Shown one piece after another: positions 17,121 through 25,667 of a DNA stretch of 64,000 nucleotides. The notes beneath the pieces were generated by a model. That model had not been told where the DNA came from and ran no database searches. It saw nothing but the letters and a program-made list of their open reading frames with translations. The stretch is from Oceanobacter sp045430275 (GTDB lineage: Bacteria; Pseudomonadota; Gammaproteobacteria; Pseudomonadales; Oceanobacteraceae): positions 146,323 to 210,322 of the forward strand of contig JAILXU010000006.1 in the NCBI GenBank assembly GCA_045430275.1. The letters run 5' to 3'. Position 1 is the stretch's first letter, and each line of letters begins with the position of its first letter. The translations under genes were made by a program, and so were the position numbers.

Positions 17121-18716
17121 TTAGCTGAACTGGTTCATGGTGTTGTCTTTACCAGATGCTTTCAGAGCGTTGTCGCCAGAGAAGTATTCTTTGTGCGCAT
17201 CGCCCATGTCAGAACCTGACATGTTCTGGTGCTTAACGCAAGCGATGCCCTGACGGATCTCTTCACGCTGGATTGGCTTAACGTAGCCCAGCATGCCTGC
17301 TTCACCGAAGTATTCTTTCGCCAGGTTGTCAGTAGACAGCGCAGCAGTGTGGTAAGTCGGCAGAGTGATCAGGTGGTGGAAGATACCCGCTTCACGGGAT
17401 GCATCCGCCTGGAAGCTCTGGATACGACGATCCGCTTCGATAGACAATTCAGTCGCATCGTATTCAGCAGACATCAGGTTAGCACGATCGTATGCAGATA
17501 CGTCCTGACCAGCTTCAGTCCATGCATCAAATACTTGCTGACGGAAGTTCAGAGTCCAGTTGAAGCTTGGGCTGTTGTTGTAAACCAGCTTGGCGTTCGG
17601 GATTTCTTTACGAACTTCATCCATCATGGCCTTGATCTGACCAACGTGAGGCTTCTCAGTTTCGATCCACAGCAGGTCAGCACCGGCTTTGATGGCTTCG
17701 ATACAATCGAAAACACAACGCTCTTCACCAGTACCGCGACGGAACTGGAACAGACCGGATGGCAGACGCTTAGGACGCAAGATCTTGTCACCACGCTTGA
17801 TAACAACGTCGCCCTGACCCATTTCGTCAACAGTGATTTCTTCACAATCCAGGAAGCTGTTGTAAATGTCGCCAGAATCGCCTGGCTCTTTAACCACAGC
17901 AATCTGCTTGGTCAGGCCAGCGCCTTGGGAGTCAGTACGAGCAACGATCACACCGTCATCAACACCCAGCTCCAGGAAGGCGTAACGCAGAGCGCGCAGC
18001 TTGGAGTGGAAGTCGGCGTGAGGAACGGTCACTTTACCGTCCTGGTGGCCACACTGCTTCTCATCAGCAACCTGGTTTTCGATCTGCAGGCAGCAAGCAC
18101 CGGCTTCGATCATCTGCTTGGCCATCAGGTAAGTCGCTTCTTCGTTACCGAAGCCAGCGTCGATGTCAGCAATGATAGGCACAACGTGCGTTTCATGGTT
18201 GTCAATCTGAGCCTGTACTTCCGCTACCTTGGCAGCATCGCCTGCTTCTTTGGCAGCATCCAGAGCACGGAACAACTGATCCAGTTCACGAGCATCGGCT
18301 TGACGCAGGAAGGTGTACAGTTCAGCAATCAGGCTGGCAACGGCTGTTTTCTCATGCATGGACTGATCCGGCAGAGGGCCGAACTGAGAACGCAGAGCAG
18401 CAACCATCCAACCAGACAGGTACAAGTAGCGACGGTTGGTGTTACCGAAATGCTTCTTGATGGAGATCATCTTCTGCTGACCGATGAAACCGTGCCAGCA
18501 ACCCAGAGACTGAGTGTACTGAGAGCTGTCAGCATCGTACGCAGCCATGTCTTCACGCATGATCTTGGCGGTGTACTTGGCAACGTCCAGACCCGTCTTG
18601 AACTTGTTCTGAGCACGCATGCGAGCTACAGATTCTTCAGAAATGCCAGACCAGCCAGAGCCAGCGGCTTCTTTCAGGGCAGCAACAGCCTTGATATCGT
18701 TTTGGTAAGCAGACAT
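17121..18716 (-). CDS. aceA: Isocitrate lyase
   Basis: A 531-residue isocitrate lyase of the long type found in Pseudomonas, about 100 residues longer than the Escherichia coli enzyme. It splits isocitrate into glyoxylate and succinate, the first step of the glyoxylate shunt. The catalytic signature is DEKQCGHQDGK (about 220), with the nucleophilic cysteine in KxCGH. DIDAGFGNEEATY, the magnesium and substrate region, and the LWIETEKPHVGQI and YNNSPSFNW motifs are intact. ATG at 18716 is chosen over 18740 because AAGGA sits 8 bases upstream. Malate synthase is not adjacent. A strong terminator follows and a palindrome lies upstream. It would serve growth on acetate, ethanol or fatty acids. Confidence 0.96.
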   Translation of the reverse strand: MSAYQNDIKAVAALKEAAGSGWSGISEESVARMRAQNKFKTGLDVAKYTAKIMREDMAAYDADSSQYTQSLGCWHGFIGQQKMISIKKHFGNTNRRYLYLSGWMVAALRSQFGPLPDQSMHEKTAVASLIAELYTFLRQADARELDQLFRALDAAKEAGDAAKVAEVQAQIDNHETHVVPIIADIDAGFGNEEATYLMAKQMIEAGACCLQIENQVADEKQCGHQDGKVTVPHADFHSKLRALRYAFLELGVDDGVIVARTDSQGAGLTKQIAVVKEPGDSGDIYNSFLDCEEITVDEMGQGDVVIKRGDKILRPKRLPSGLFQFRRGTGEERCVFDCIEAIKAGADLLWIETEKPHVGQIKAMMDEVRKEIPNAKLVYNNSPSFNWTLNFRQQVFDAWTEAGQDVSAYDRANLMSAEYDATELSIEADRRIQSFQADASREAGIFHHLITLPTYHTAALSTDNLAKEYFGEAGMLGYVKPIQREEIRQGIACVKHQNMSGSDMGDAHKEYFSGDNALKASGKDNTMNQFS

Positions 18717-18821
18717 GGTTTCCGTCCTTTTCATTTGCATGGTTATAAATCAGTGTTCGGCTCTGGTTCTTTGCCAGATGTCCTCACTGCTTGGTCGCCA
18801 TACTAGGGACATCCACCACAT

Positions 18822-18835
18822 TATTGAAATCAATA
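18822..18835. promoter_or_regulatory. Palindrome upstream of aceA (possible operator)
   Basis: TATTGAAATCAATA is a 14-base palindrome with a 2-base centre, about 105 bases upstream of the aceA start, in the 150-base gap before the neighbouring gene's stop. The size fits a dimeric regulator site. No known regulator could be matched. Confidence 0.4.
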
Positions 18836-18866
18836 GTGCGTATACCTGGTATTCACTGAAGAAATA

Positions 18867-20126
18867 CTATGTGTTCTTCTGTGCCAATAGATGTTGCGCC
18901 GCCGCCCAGGCACTCGACCAGGCCCATTGAAAGTTGAACCCTCCCAAATGCCCGGTGACATCCACAACTTCGCCAATAAAGTACAAACCCGATACCCGTT
19001 TGCACTCCAGAGTCTTGGAGGACAATTCATCGGTATCAACTCCACCCAATGCCACTTCTGCCGTGCGATAGCCTTCGGTGCCTGCGGGCTTGACTGACCA
19101 ATTGTGAAGCTGTTCAGCGATGGCATCCATTTGTTGCCCATTTAACGAAGCCAGTGATACATCCGCTTTTATCCCAACCGCTGCCAGCCACTGCTCACTG
19201 ATTTTCTGAGTCAACTGATTGCCTAGCCAGGTTTTCAGCAACTGCTTGGGGGACTCATGCTGTGCCTGACGCAGCGCTGTGGCACTTTCCAGTCCAGGCA
19301 ACAAGTCAATTTGCAGTGTCTGCCCTGGCTGCCAGTAACTGGATATTTGCAACATCGCCGGGCCACTCAAGCCTCGGTGAGTGAACAGCATGTCATCAGT
19401 AAAGCTTTGTTCCGCTGTGCTCACGGTCACCCGACAGGCATTACCTGACAGCGCCGAACTCAGTTCTTTCAGCTTGCCCGTCAATACGAAAGGCACCAGT
19501 GCGGCCACTGGTTCGTACACGTTCAAACCGAATTGCTGCGCCAGTTGGTACCCGAACCCGGTGGCTCCCAAAGTCGGAATGGATGGCCCCCCGGTCGCAA
19601 CCACCAGACGGCTTGCCCGATAGCTCCCCTGCTCGGTGATCAACTGATAGCCCCCCTGCTCCAGACGTTTGACACTCTGAACCGTGGTTTTCATGTTCAG
19701 AACGACACCTGCCTGATCACACTCATTCAGCAGCATCTCCAGAATGTCACTGGATTTGTTGTCACAAAATAACTGACCGTCTTTCTTTTCGTGCCAGGGA
19801 ATCCCATAACGATCCACCAGAGCCAGAAAATCCCACTGGGTATAGCGACTCAAGGCCGACTTGCAAAAATGCGGGTTATGACTGAGGTAACAATCGGGAG
19901 TGATGTCGTAATTGGTGAAATTACAACGCCCACCACCGGACATCAGAATCTTCTTACCCGGTTTATTGGCATGATCCAGCACCATCACTGACTGACCAGC
20001 CGCTGCGGTCAAGGCCGCGCACATCAAACCGGCAGCACCGGCACCAATAATCAGAACATCACACGTTGTATTTTGCTGACTGGACAAGGGCGTTTTCACC
20101 TGTGTAATCAATCTTTGGAGCAACAT
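18867..20126 (-). CDS. HI0933/BaiN-family FAD-dependent oxidoreductase
   Basis: A 419-residue flavoprotein with an N-terminal Rossmann motif VLIIGAGAAGLMCA (about 24-37), then KPGKKILMSGGGRCNFTN, which is the family signature. The middle (about 190-330) is the inserted domain, and the C-terminus holds ALGGVDTDELSSKTLECKRVSGLYFIGEVVDVTGHLGGFNFQWAWSSG-like motifs that close the FAD site. Homologues include Escherichia coli YhiN and the bile-acid enzyme BaiN; the physiological reaction in most bacteria is unknown. It is upstream of aceA on the same strand, but the 150-base gap suggests separate transcription. The exact start (ATG at 20126) is not firm. Confidence 0.88.
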   Translation of the reverse strand: MLLQRLITQVKTPLSSQQNTTCDVLIIGAGAAGLMCAALTAAAGQSVMVLDHANKPGKKILMSGGGRCNFTNYDITPDCYLSHNPHFCKSALSRYTQWDFLALVDRYGIPWHEKKDGQLFCDNKSSDILEMLLNECDQAGVVLNMKTTVQSVKRLEQGGYQLITEQGSYRASRLVVATGGPSIPTLGATGFGYQLAQQFGLNVYEPVAALVPFVLTGKLKELSSALSGNACRVTVSTAEQSFTDDMLFTHRGLSGPAMLQISSYWQPGQTLQIDLLPGLESATALRQAQHESPKQLLKTWLGNQLTQKISEQWLAAVGIKADVSLASLNGQQMDAIAEQLHNWSVKPAGTEGYRTAEVALGGVDTDELSSKTLECKRVSGLYFIGEVVDVTGHLGGFNFQWAWSSAWAAAQHLLAQKNT

Positions 20127-20218
20127 TACTCCGGGTTCACTTGAGGGTTGGTTATGGGCTGGTATGATGCCAGCGTTATTTCAACGACCTGTTTTACTGC
20201 TATGGGGAATACAGCTTT

Positions 20219-21040
20219 ATGGAGTTATTTGATCGCGAAGGACTACTCGAAGCGACCAAACTCTCTCCACGCAAACTGGAGATTTTACTGTATTTGCTGA
20301 AAGGGCCAGCCCTGACGCGCATATACAATCAGCTTGAGTCCAGGCAGGGCCTCGACGTCATTGAGGAGATCCTGACATACCTGTCCATTGAGCTGGATTT
20401 TGATCGTGAGGCGCTGGAAAGATCCATCCCGAAGGAAGGCCCGTTTATCACGGTTTCCAATCATCCGTTCGGCTTCCTTGATGGCGTTGTCTTGCTGTTG
20501 ATCATTGGCCGGGTGCGGCCCGACTTTCGGGTTGTTGCCAATTATCTGCTGAGTTATTTCGCACCAATTTCTGACCTGTTCATCACGGTTAACCCCTTTG
20601 AGAACATGGGCCCCAAAGGTATGGGCGGGATGCGGAAGTCACTCGCACAACTGAAGCAAGGCCACGGCTTGGGGCTGTTCCCTGCGGGTGAAGTCTCTAC
20701 CTGGCAGAAGGGTCAGAAAGGCATTACCGACAAAACCTGGCCAACGTCCAGCGTCAAATTGATTCGCAAGGCCAACGTGCCGGTTGTTCCGGTGTACTTC
20801 CACGGTCGAAACAGCAACAGTTTCCATATTCTGGGGAAAATACATCCGGCTTTGAGAACCCTGCGCATTCCGGCGGAGTTTCTCAAGAAGAGTAAGTCCA
20901 CCATTCAAATTGGCATTGGCGATCCCATCATGCCCGATGATCTGGCCCGCTTTGAAACCAACGATGCTCTGAAAGACCACCTGCGCAGATCCACTTATCA
21001 GCAAGCCGAGCAGTTTATTCGCTTTCCCGTGTCTCGCTAA
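20219..21040 (+). CDS. PlsC-like 1-acyl-glycerol-3-phosphate acyltransferase family protein
   Basis: A 273-residue protein with the acyltransferase motifs NHPFGFLDG (HxxxxD type, about residues 80-88), NPFEN and FPAGEVST (about 160). It lacks clear membrane helices apart from a hydrophobic segment after motif I. These enzymes move an acyl chain to lysophosphatidate or, in some branches near this one, to lyso-ornithine lipid. The substrate cannot be told. Its last 26 bases overlap the 3' end of rnhB on the other strand, so the two genes converge without a terminator between them. Confidence 0.85.
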   Translation: MELFDREGLLEATKLSPRKLEILLYLLKGPALTRIYNQLESRQGLDVIEEILTYLSIELDFDREALERSIPKEGPFITVSNHPFGFLDGVVLLLIIGRVRPDFRVVANYLLSYFAPISDLFITVNPFENMGPKGMGGMRKSLAQLKQGHGLGLFPAGEVSTWQKGQKGITDKTWPTSSVKLIRKANVPVVPVYFHGRNSNSFHILGKIHPALRTLRIPAEFLKKSKSTIQIGIGDPIMPDDLARFETNDALKDHLRRSTYQQAEQFIRFPVSR

Positions 21041-21656
21041 CCCGCGCCTCGCCAGCCATATTGGCCAATGCCTGCTTGACCGGTGCATAGCTGCGGCGAT
21101 GTATCGGGCAAGGTCCCAATGTCATCAAGGCTTCTTTATGAACCTTGGTGCCATATCCCTTGTGCTTGGCAAATCCATATCCCGGATACTGCTTGTCCAT
21201 CTCCACCATCTCACGATCACGCGTGACCTTGGCCAATACCGAAGCCGCACCAATCGCTGTTACCAGGCTGTCGCCTTTTACCACCGCAGCGGCTGGCAAT
21301 GTAAGTTCAGGCAAACGGTTGCCGTCAATCAGTGCATAATCCGGCGTGACAGACAAACCTTCGACCGCACGGGACATGGCCAACATCCGGGCGTTCAGGA
21401 TGTTGAGCTGATCAATCTCTTCCACGGTTGCGCGCGCTACCGAAAAAGCCAGTGCTCTGGAGCATATCTGCTCAAACAACGCCTCTCGACGCTTCTCGCT
21501 CAGTTTCTTTGAATCATCCAGCCCTTCGATGGGCTGTTCGGGGTCAAGAATGACCGCTGCTGCAACCACATCGCCACACAGGGGGCCAGCCCCTGCTTCG
21601 TCCACGCCACAATACTGCAACTGCTGCAATTGCAGTTGCTGTTCTATTTCAATCAT
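21015..21656 (-). CDS. rnhB: Ribonuclease HII
   Basis: A 213-residue enzyme that nicks RNA in RNA-DNA hybrids and at single ribonucleotides in DNA. The motif YCGVDEAGAGPLCGDVVAAAV holds the DE pair (with A in place of the more usual R of GVDEAGRG), DGN (YALIDGNR) the next aspartate, and GDSLVTAIGAASVLAKVTRDR the last metal-binding region. HKGYGTKVHKEAL is the usual C-terminal motif. Start at ATG 21656 is preferred to 21713 because it is conserved and lies just past the lpxB stop. The gene is last in the lpx cluster; dnaE and accA, which often come next, are absent. The end overlaps the convergent acyltransferase gene by 26 bases. Confidence 0.95.
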   Translation of the reverse strand: MIEIEQQLQLQQLQYCGVDEAGAGPLCGDVVAAAVILDPEQPIEGLDDSKKLSEKRREALFEQICSRALAFSVARATVEEIDQLNILNARMLAMSRAVEGLSVTPDYALIDGNRLPELTLPAAAVVKGDSLVTAIGAASVLAKVTRDREMVEMDKQYPGYGFAKHKGYGTKVHKEALMTLGPCPIHRRSYAPVKQALANMAGEARVSETRESE

Positions 21657-21663
21657 AAGGGGG

Positions 21664-22800
21664 TTATTGCTCGATGAGTCTTGCAATCGCATCAGCAGCT
21701 TCAACATCTGCATTGCGTTTTAATTGCTTGTGAATAAACAGGAAGGTTTCCTGCAACTGATGGGCTTCATCGGTGTTTTCAAGACTGGCCAGAACGGCCT
21801 TTGAAAGGTTGCAAGGGATGGCTTCTTCCTGAAGAATTTCAGGAACGACCTTACGACCCGCCAGCAAATTAGGCAAAGAGACATATGGCTGGATAATCAT
21901 ACGACGCCAGATCCACATAGTAACCGGCGACACTTTATAGCTCACCACCATCGGGCGCTTCATTAACATCGCTTCCAGCGTCGCCGTACCGGACGCCAAC
22001 AAGATCGCATCAGCGGCGGCCATACAGACCTGAGACTGCCCCAGAAGAACCTGAATCGGCAATGGCTCAGGCTGTTCAGCCAGCAGAGCCTCAATCTGAT
22101 TACGACGATCAACACTGGCTGCAGGAATTACAAACACCAGCTCTGGACGTTCTTTCAGCATCAAACGAGCCGTTTCAATAAAAGTGCCACCCAGGTATTT
22201 CACTTCGCTGCCACGACTGCCTGGCATCAGACAAACCACCGTTTGCTCAGGAGCCAAACCCAGCTTGATGCGGGCCGGAGCCTTGGGGGTTTCCATCGGA
22301 ATTTTATCAGCCAGATGATGGCCAACAAATTTGACGGGGATTTGGTGTTTTTCGTAGAAACGGGCTTCAAACGGAAACAGCGTTAGCATCAGATCAACGG
22401 CTTTGGCGATTTTAAAAACCCGTTTTTCACGCCAGGCCCAAACCGAGGGGCTGACATAATGAACCGTTTTGACACCTTCTTTTCGGAGTTTCTGTTCCAG
22501 GGTGAGATTAAAATCCGGGGCATCGATGCCAATAAAGACATCAGGAGGGTTGTCACGCCAGCGCTGGAACAGGGTTCGGCGAACCTTGAGCAATTCGGGC
22601 AAACGCCCTAACACTTCAACCAGCCCCATCACCGACAGCCGCTCCATGGGCACCAGGCTGGTAAAGCCGTGTACTTTCATCAGAGGGCCACCAATGCCTT
22701 CGAATACGGCATCCGGGTAACGCTGTTTCAAGGCTTCAACCAGCCCTGCTCCCAACATATCGCCGGATGTTTCTCCCACAACAATGGTAATCCGTTTCAT
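21664..22800 (-). CDS. lpxB: Lipid-A-disaccharide synthase
   Basis: A 378-residue inner-membrane-associated glycosyltransferase that joins UDP-diacylglucosamine and lipid X into the lipid A disaccharide. Key stretches are VVGETSGDMLGAGLVEALK at the N-terminus, GIDAPDFNL, YVSPSVWAWREKRV, CLMPGSRGSEV and ASGTATLEAMLMKRPMVVSYK in the UDP-sugar site. Length is normal. It starts 6 bases after the lpxA stop and ends 7 bases before the rnhB start, so it is clearly in the operon. Confidence 0.97.
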   Translation of the reverse strand: MKRITIVVGETSGDMLGAGLVEALKQRYPDAVFEGIGGPLMKVHGFTSLVPMERLSVMGLVEVLGRLPELLKVRRTLFQRWRDNPPDVFIGIDAPDFNLTLEQKLRKEGVKTVHYVSPSVWAWREKRVFKIAKAVDLMLTLFPFEARFYEKHQIPVKFVGHHLADKIPMETPKAPARIKLGLAPEQTVVCLMPGSRGSEVKYLGGTFIETARLMLKERPELVFVIPAASVDRRNQIEALLAEQPEPLPIQVLLGQSQVCMAAADAILLASGTATLEAMLMKRPMVVSYKVSPVTMWIWRRMIIQPYVSLPNLLAGRKVVPEILQEEAIPCNLSKAVLASLENTDEAHQLQETFLFIHKQLKRNADVEAADAIARLIEQ

Positions 22801-22806
22801 TGGTGG

Positions 22807-23598
22807 TTACTTCTTGTCTTTGTCGGACTGACGAATAATACCGCGCGTATTTTGCTTCACACTGTCTCGAAGAACCGCCACAAAAGCATTGTCTTGCGCC
22901 ATCTCATCCAGCTTTTCCAGAGCAGCAGCCAGACTCAACTCTTCACGATACAAAGCACGGTATGCAGCCTTGACAGCTTTGATGTCATCCGCCGCAAAAC
23001 CACGACGATGCAATCCTTCGGCATTAATCGCACGAGGAACCGCCGGATAACCCAGAGCCGTTACAAACGCCGGAATATCCTGCAATACAACCGTTGCAGC
23101 GCCACACATCACATGCGCGCCAATCTGACAATATTGATGAACCTGGGTCGCACCGCCCAGAATGGCCCAATCGCCGACACGAACATGTCCCGCCAGATTG
23201 GTATCATTGGCAATTACACAGTTGTCACCCACGACACAATCGTGAGCAACGTGTACATTCACCATCAACAGGTTGTTACTGCCAACGCGAGTGACGCCAC
23301 TATCCTGAACCGTGCCACGGTGTAAGGTGCAGGATTCACGAATCACGTTATTGTCACCGACTTCCAGTCGTGTGGACTCACCCGCGTATTTTTTATCCTG
23401 GCAATCGTCGCCCAGGGTCGCAAACTGATAAATTCGATTATTTCGGCCAATGGACGTTGGCCCCTTGATAACGACATGCGGCCCAATAACCGTTCCTTCA
23501 CCGATCTCGACATCCGGGCCGATAATGCTATAAGGACCAACCTCAACATCATTTGCCAGCTTTGCACCAGCATCCACTATGGCCGAAGGGTGAATCAT
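22807..23598 (-). CDS. lpxA: UDP-N-acetylglucosamine acyltransferase
   Basis: A 263-residue left-handed beta-helix protein, trimeric in known members, that transfers a 3-hydroxyacyl group from ACP to UDP-GlcNAc, the first step of lipid A synthesis. It starts IHPSAIVDAGAKL and shows hexapeptide repeats through about residue 190. NLAGHVRVGDWAILGG and the catalytic histidine in HVAHDCVVGDN are present; RALYREELSLAAALEKL is the helical C-terminus. The ATG at 23598 overlaps the fabZ stop (ATGA), with GGAG upstream in fabZ. Confidence 0.97.
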   Translation of the reverse strand: MIHPSAIVDAGAKLANDVEVGPYSIIGPDVEIGEGTVIGPHVVIKGPTSIGRNNRIYQFATLGDDCQDKKYAGESTRLEVGDNNVIRESCTLHRGTVQDSGVTRVGSNNLLMVNVHVAHDCVVGDNCVIANDTNLAGHVRVGDWAILGGATQVHQYCQIGAHVMCGAATVVLQDIPAFVTALGYPAVPRAINAEGLHRRGFAADDIKAVKAAYRALYREELSLAAALEKLDEMAQDNAFVAVLRDSVKQNTRGIIRQSDKDKK

Positions 23599-24059
23599 GC
23601 TTGCTCCATATCTCGTTCTGCACAAGTAATCAACGCTGAGCAGACCACTTTGCCATCTACCAAACCGCGACAGTCAAATTTCCAGATACGACGACGACCG
23701 CTGATAAAACGTGCTTCAAGCACTACTTGATCACCCGGAACAATCGGACGTTTAAACCGCACATTATCGGCTCCGGCAAAGTAGTACAGCATGGTTGGTT
23801 CACGTTCATCACCCAGCATCGACATGCCCAGCAAGCCCGCGGCCTGGGCCATAGATTCCAGAATTAACACACCTGGCATAACAGGATGCCCGGGGAAATG
23901 GCCATTAAAGAATTCTTCATTGATCGTGACATTTTTAATCGCACGAATCACCGGGGTCTCTTCTGATTCCAGATCTACTTCATTTATGCGATCAACCAAC
24001 AGGAATGGATAACGATGTGGCAAAAATTCCTGAATTGTTTCTACTGGTTGCGAGGACAT
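23595..24059 (-). CDS. fabZ: 3-hydroxyacyl-ACP dehydratase FabZ
   Basis: A 154-residue hot-dog fold enzyme that dehydrates 3-hydroxyacyl-ACP in fatty acid synthesis. The catalytic histidine is in LPHRYPFLLVD (about residue 20) and the glutamate in GVLILESMAQAAG. FFNGHFPGHPVMPG is the family motif. ATG at 24059 overlaps the lpxD TGA by one base and has AAGG 9 bases upstream; a TTG one codon earlier is possible. It shares 3-hydroxyacyl-ACP with LpxA and LpxD, which explains its place between them. Confidence 0.97.
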   Translation of the reverse strand: MSSQPVETIQEFLPHRYPFLLVDRINEVDLESEETPVIRAIKNVTINEEFFNGHFPGHPVMPGVLILESMAQAAGLLGMSMLGDEREPTMLYYFAGADNVRFKRPIVPGDQVVLEARFISGRRRIWKFDCRGLVDGKVVCSALITCAERDMEQA

Positions 24060-25081
24060 CAAGCATTACCTTCTTGGGTCTTCTCTAGCTTTTGTAGCCG
24101 TTTGGCCAAGGCATCGAGTTGTTTGAATCGAGTGGCGTTTCTCCGCCATTGTTTTACCGGAAGATGAGGCATGCCAGACGCATACACACCGGCCTCATCA
24201 ATCGAATTTGTTACCAGGGTCATTCCCATGACCTGCACACCGTCGGCCAATTTCAGGTGCCCAGCCAGACCAACACCGCCAGCCAGCATGCAGTTTTTAC
24301 CCACAACGGTACTGCCTGCAATGCCAACACAACCCGCCATTGCAGTGCCGGAGCCAACACGGACATTGTGTGCAATTTGTATCAGGTTATCGAGAATCAC
24401 ATTGTCTTCAATGACCGTGTCGCCCAATGCTCCACGGTCAATGCAAGTATTGGCACCAATGCTGACATCATTACCAATAACAACGCCCCCTAATTGGGCG
24501 ATGCGTTCCCATTGCCCCTTGTTGGGCGCATAACCAAAACCATCACCACCAATCACCGTACCAGACTGTATTCTCACGCGATGGCCAATGGAAAGATTGT
24601 GAAGCACACTGACATTGGCATTGACTACACAGTCCTGACCAATGATGGTGTTATCACCAACAAAGCAACCCGGTCCAATTTCCGTTCGGTCCCCGATCAC
24701 AACGTGACGCCCAATCACAGCATTGGCTGCAATGGTCACCTGCTCCCCCAACTGGGCCGTTGGATCAACAACCGCTGAAGCATGTACGTTTCCGCTGGCT
24801 GGAGGGCGATTATCAAATTGCTGGGATACCCGTGCATACGCAAGATAGGGATCATCAACCACCAATGCCGCACAGGAGACCAATTCAGCATCCTGAGGTT
24901 TTACAATGACGGCGGCGGCCCGGCTATTTTCAAGAGCGGCCTGATAGCCCTTGTTAGCCAGGAAGGAGATATCCCCTTCTTTGGCTTCAGGTAATGCTGA
25001 AAGGCCTGTGATAACAGTCTTTTCATCTCCACGAACATCAGCACCCAATATCAATGCCAGTTCAGAAAGCAGAAAACGCAT
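24059..25081 (-). CDS. lpxD: UDP-3-O-acylglucosamine N-acyltransferase
   Basis: A 340-residue protein of the lipid A pathway. The N-terminal uridine-binding domain (about 1-95: LGADVRGDEKTVITGL, GDISFLANKGY) is followed by a left-handed beta-helix of hexapeptide repeats. The catalytic histidine is in LDNLIQIAHNVRVG. It adds the second 3-hydroxyacyl chain to UDP-3-O-acylglucosamine. AGGAGG lies about 9 bases before its ATG. It starts 15 bases after the skp stop. Confidence 0.97.
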   Translation of the reverse strand: MRFLLSELALILGADVRGDEKTVITGLSALPEAKEGDISFLANKGYQAALENSRAAAVIVKPQDAELVSCAALVVDDPYLAYARVSQQFDNRPPASGNVHASAVVDPTAQLGEQVTIAANAVIGRHVVIGDRTEIGPGCFVGDNTIIGQDCVVNANVSVLHNLSIGHRVRIQSGTVIGGDGFGYAPNKGQWERIAQLGGVVIGNDVSIGANTCIDRGALGDTVIEDNVILDNLIQIAHNVRVGSGTAMAGCVGIAGSTVVGKNCMLAGGVGLAGHLKLADGVQVMGMTLVTNSIDEAGVYASGMPHLPVKQWRRNATRFKQLDALAKRLQKLEKTQEGNA

Positions 25082-25096
25082 GGCGTGAGCCTCCTA

Positions 25097-25594
25097 TCAT
25101 TTTTTACCGTTCAGGCGCTCCAGCAGAACCTTGGTCAGATCAACATCCGGGGCGTGATAAATCACAGCACCAGCCTGCAAAACGACATCGTATTTGCCAT
25201 TATCAATGATCGCTTTCAATGTTTTTTCCAACTCAGGCAACTGAGACTGGAAAAACTGACGACGCCACTGCTGATCCTGCTGCTGCAACTTGCGCATGAA
25301 GAACTGCATTTCTTCTGCTTTTTTATCGTACTGGCTGCGAATTTTGCGACTTTCATCTTCGCTCATAATCGCGCCATCTTTTTCCAGGCGCTCTTTTAAA
25401 GCCAACAATTCTTTTTCCACCCCTTTCACTTTAGAGATGTCTGCCTTGTTGTCTTTCTCAAATTTTTTCGCTGATACCTTGGCGGCATCGGACAGGAACA
25501 ATGCCCGTTCCATATCCACAACGGCAACTTTACTTGCAACCGCATTACCTGACAGAAGTGCAGCAACGGCTGCAAACATGACCATAAAACGCAT
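25097..25594 (-). CDS. skp: Periplasmic chaperone Skp/OmpH
   Basis: A 165-residue exported protein. The signal peptide MRFMVMFAAVAALLSGNAVA is followed by KVAVVDMERALFLSDAAK and a long charged, coiled-coil middle (about 45-130), as in Skp, which forms a jellyfish-like trimer that holds unfolded outer-membrane proteins. The ATG at 25594 is chosen for its signal peptide and AGGAG 8 bases upstream. It lies between bamA and lpxD, the standard order. Confidence 0.92.
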   Translation of the reverse strand: MRFMVMFAAVAALLSGNAVASKVAVVDMERALFLSDAAKVSAKKFEKDNKADISKVKGVEKELLALKERLEKDGAIMSEDESRKIRSQYDKKAEEMQFFMRKLQQQDQQWRRQFFQSQLPELEKTLKAIIDNGKYDVVLQAGAVIYHAPDVDLTKVLLERLNGKK

Positions 25595-25667
25595 TTCCAG
25601 TGCTCCTGAATTAAAGTGTAATCGGTGCTGGCGCAGCATCATACCAGTATGTCAGCCAGCAAGCCTG

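Noticed and set aside
17229..18806. A 525-codon plus-strand frame opposite aceA
   Set aside because: It mirrors the codon bias of aceA; isocitrate lyase on the other strand is beyond doubt.
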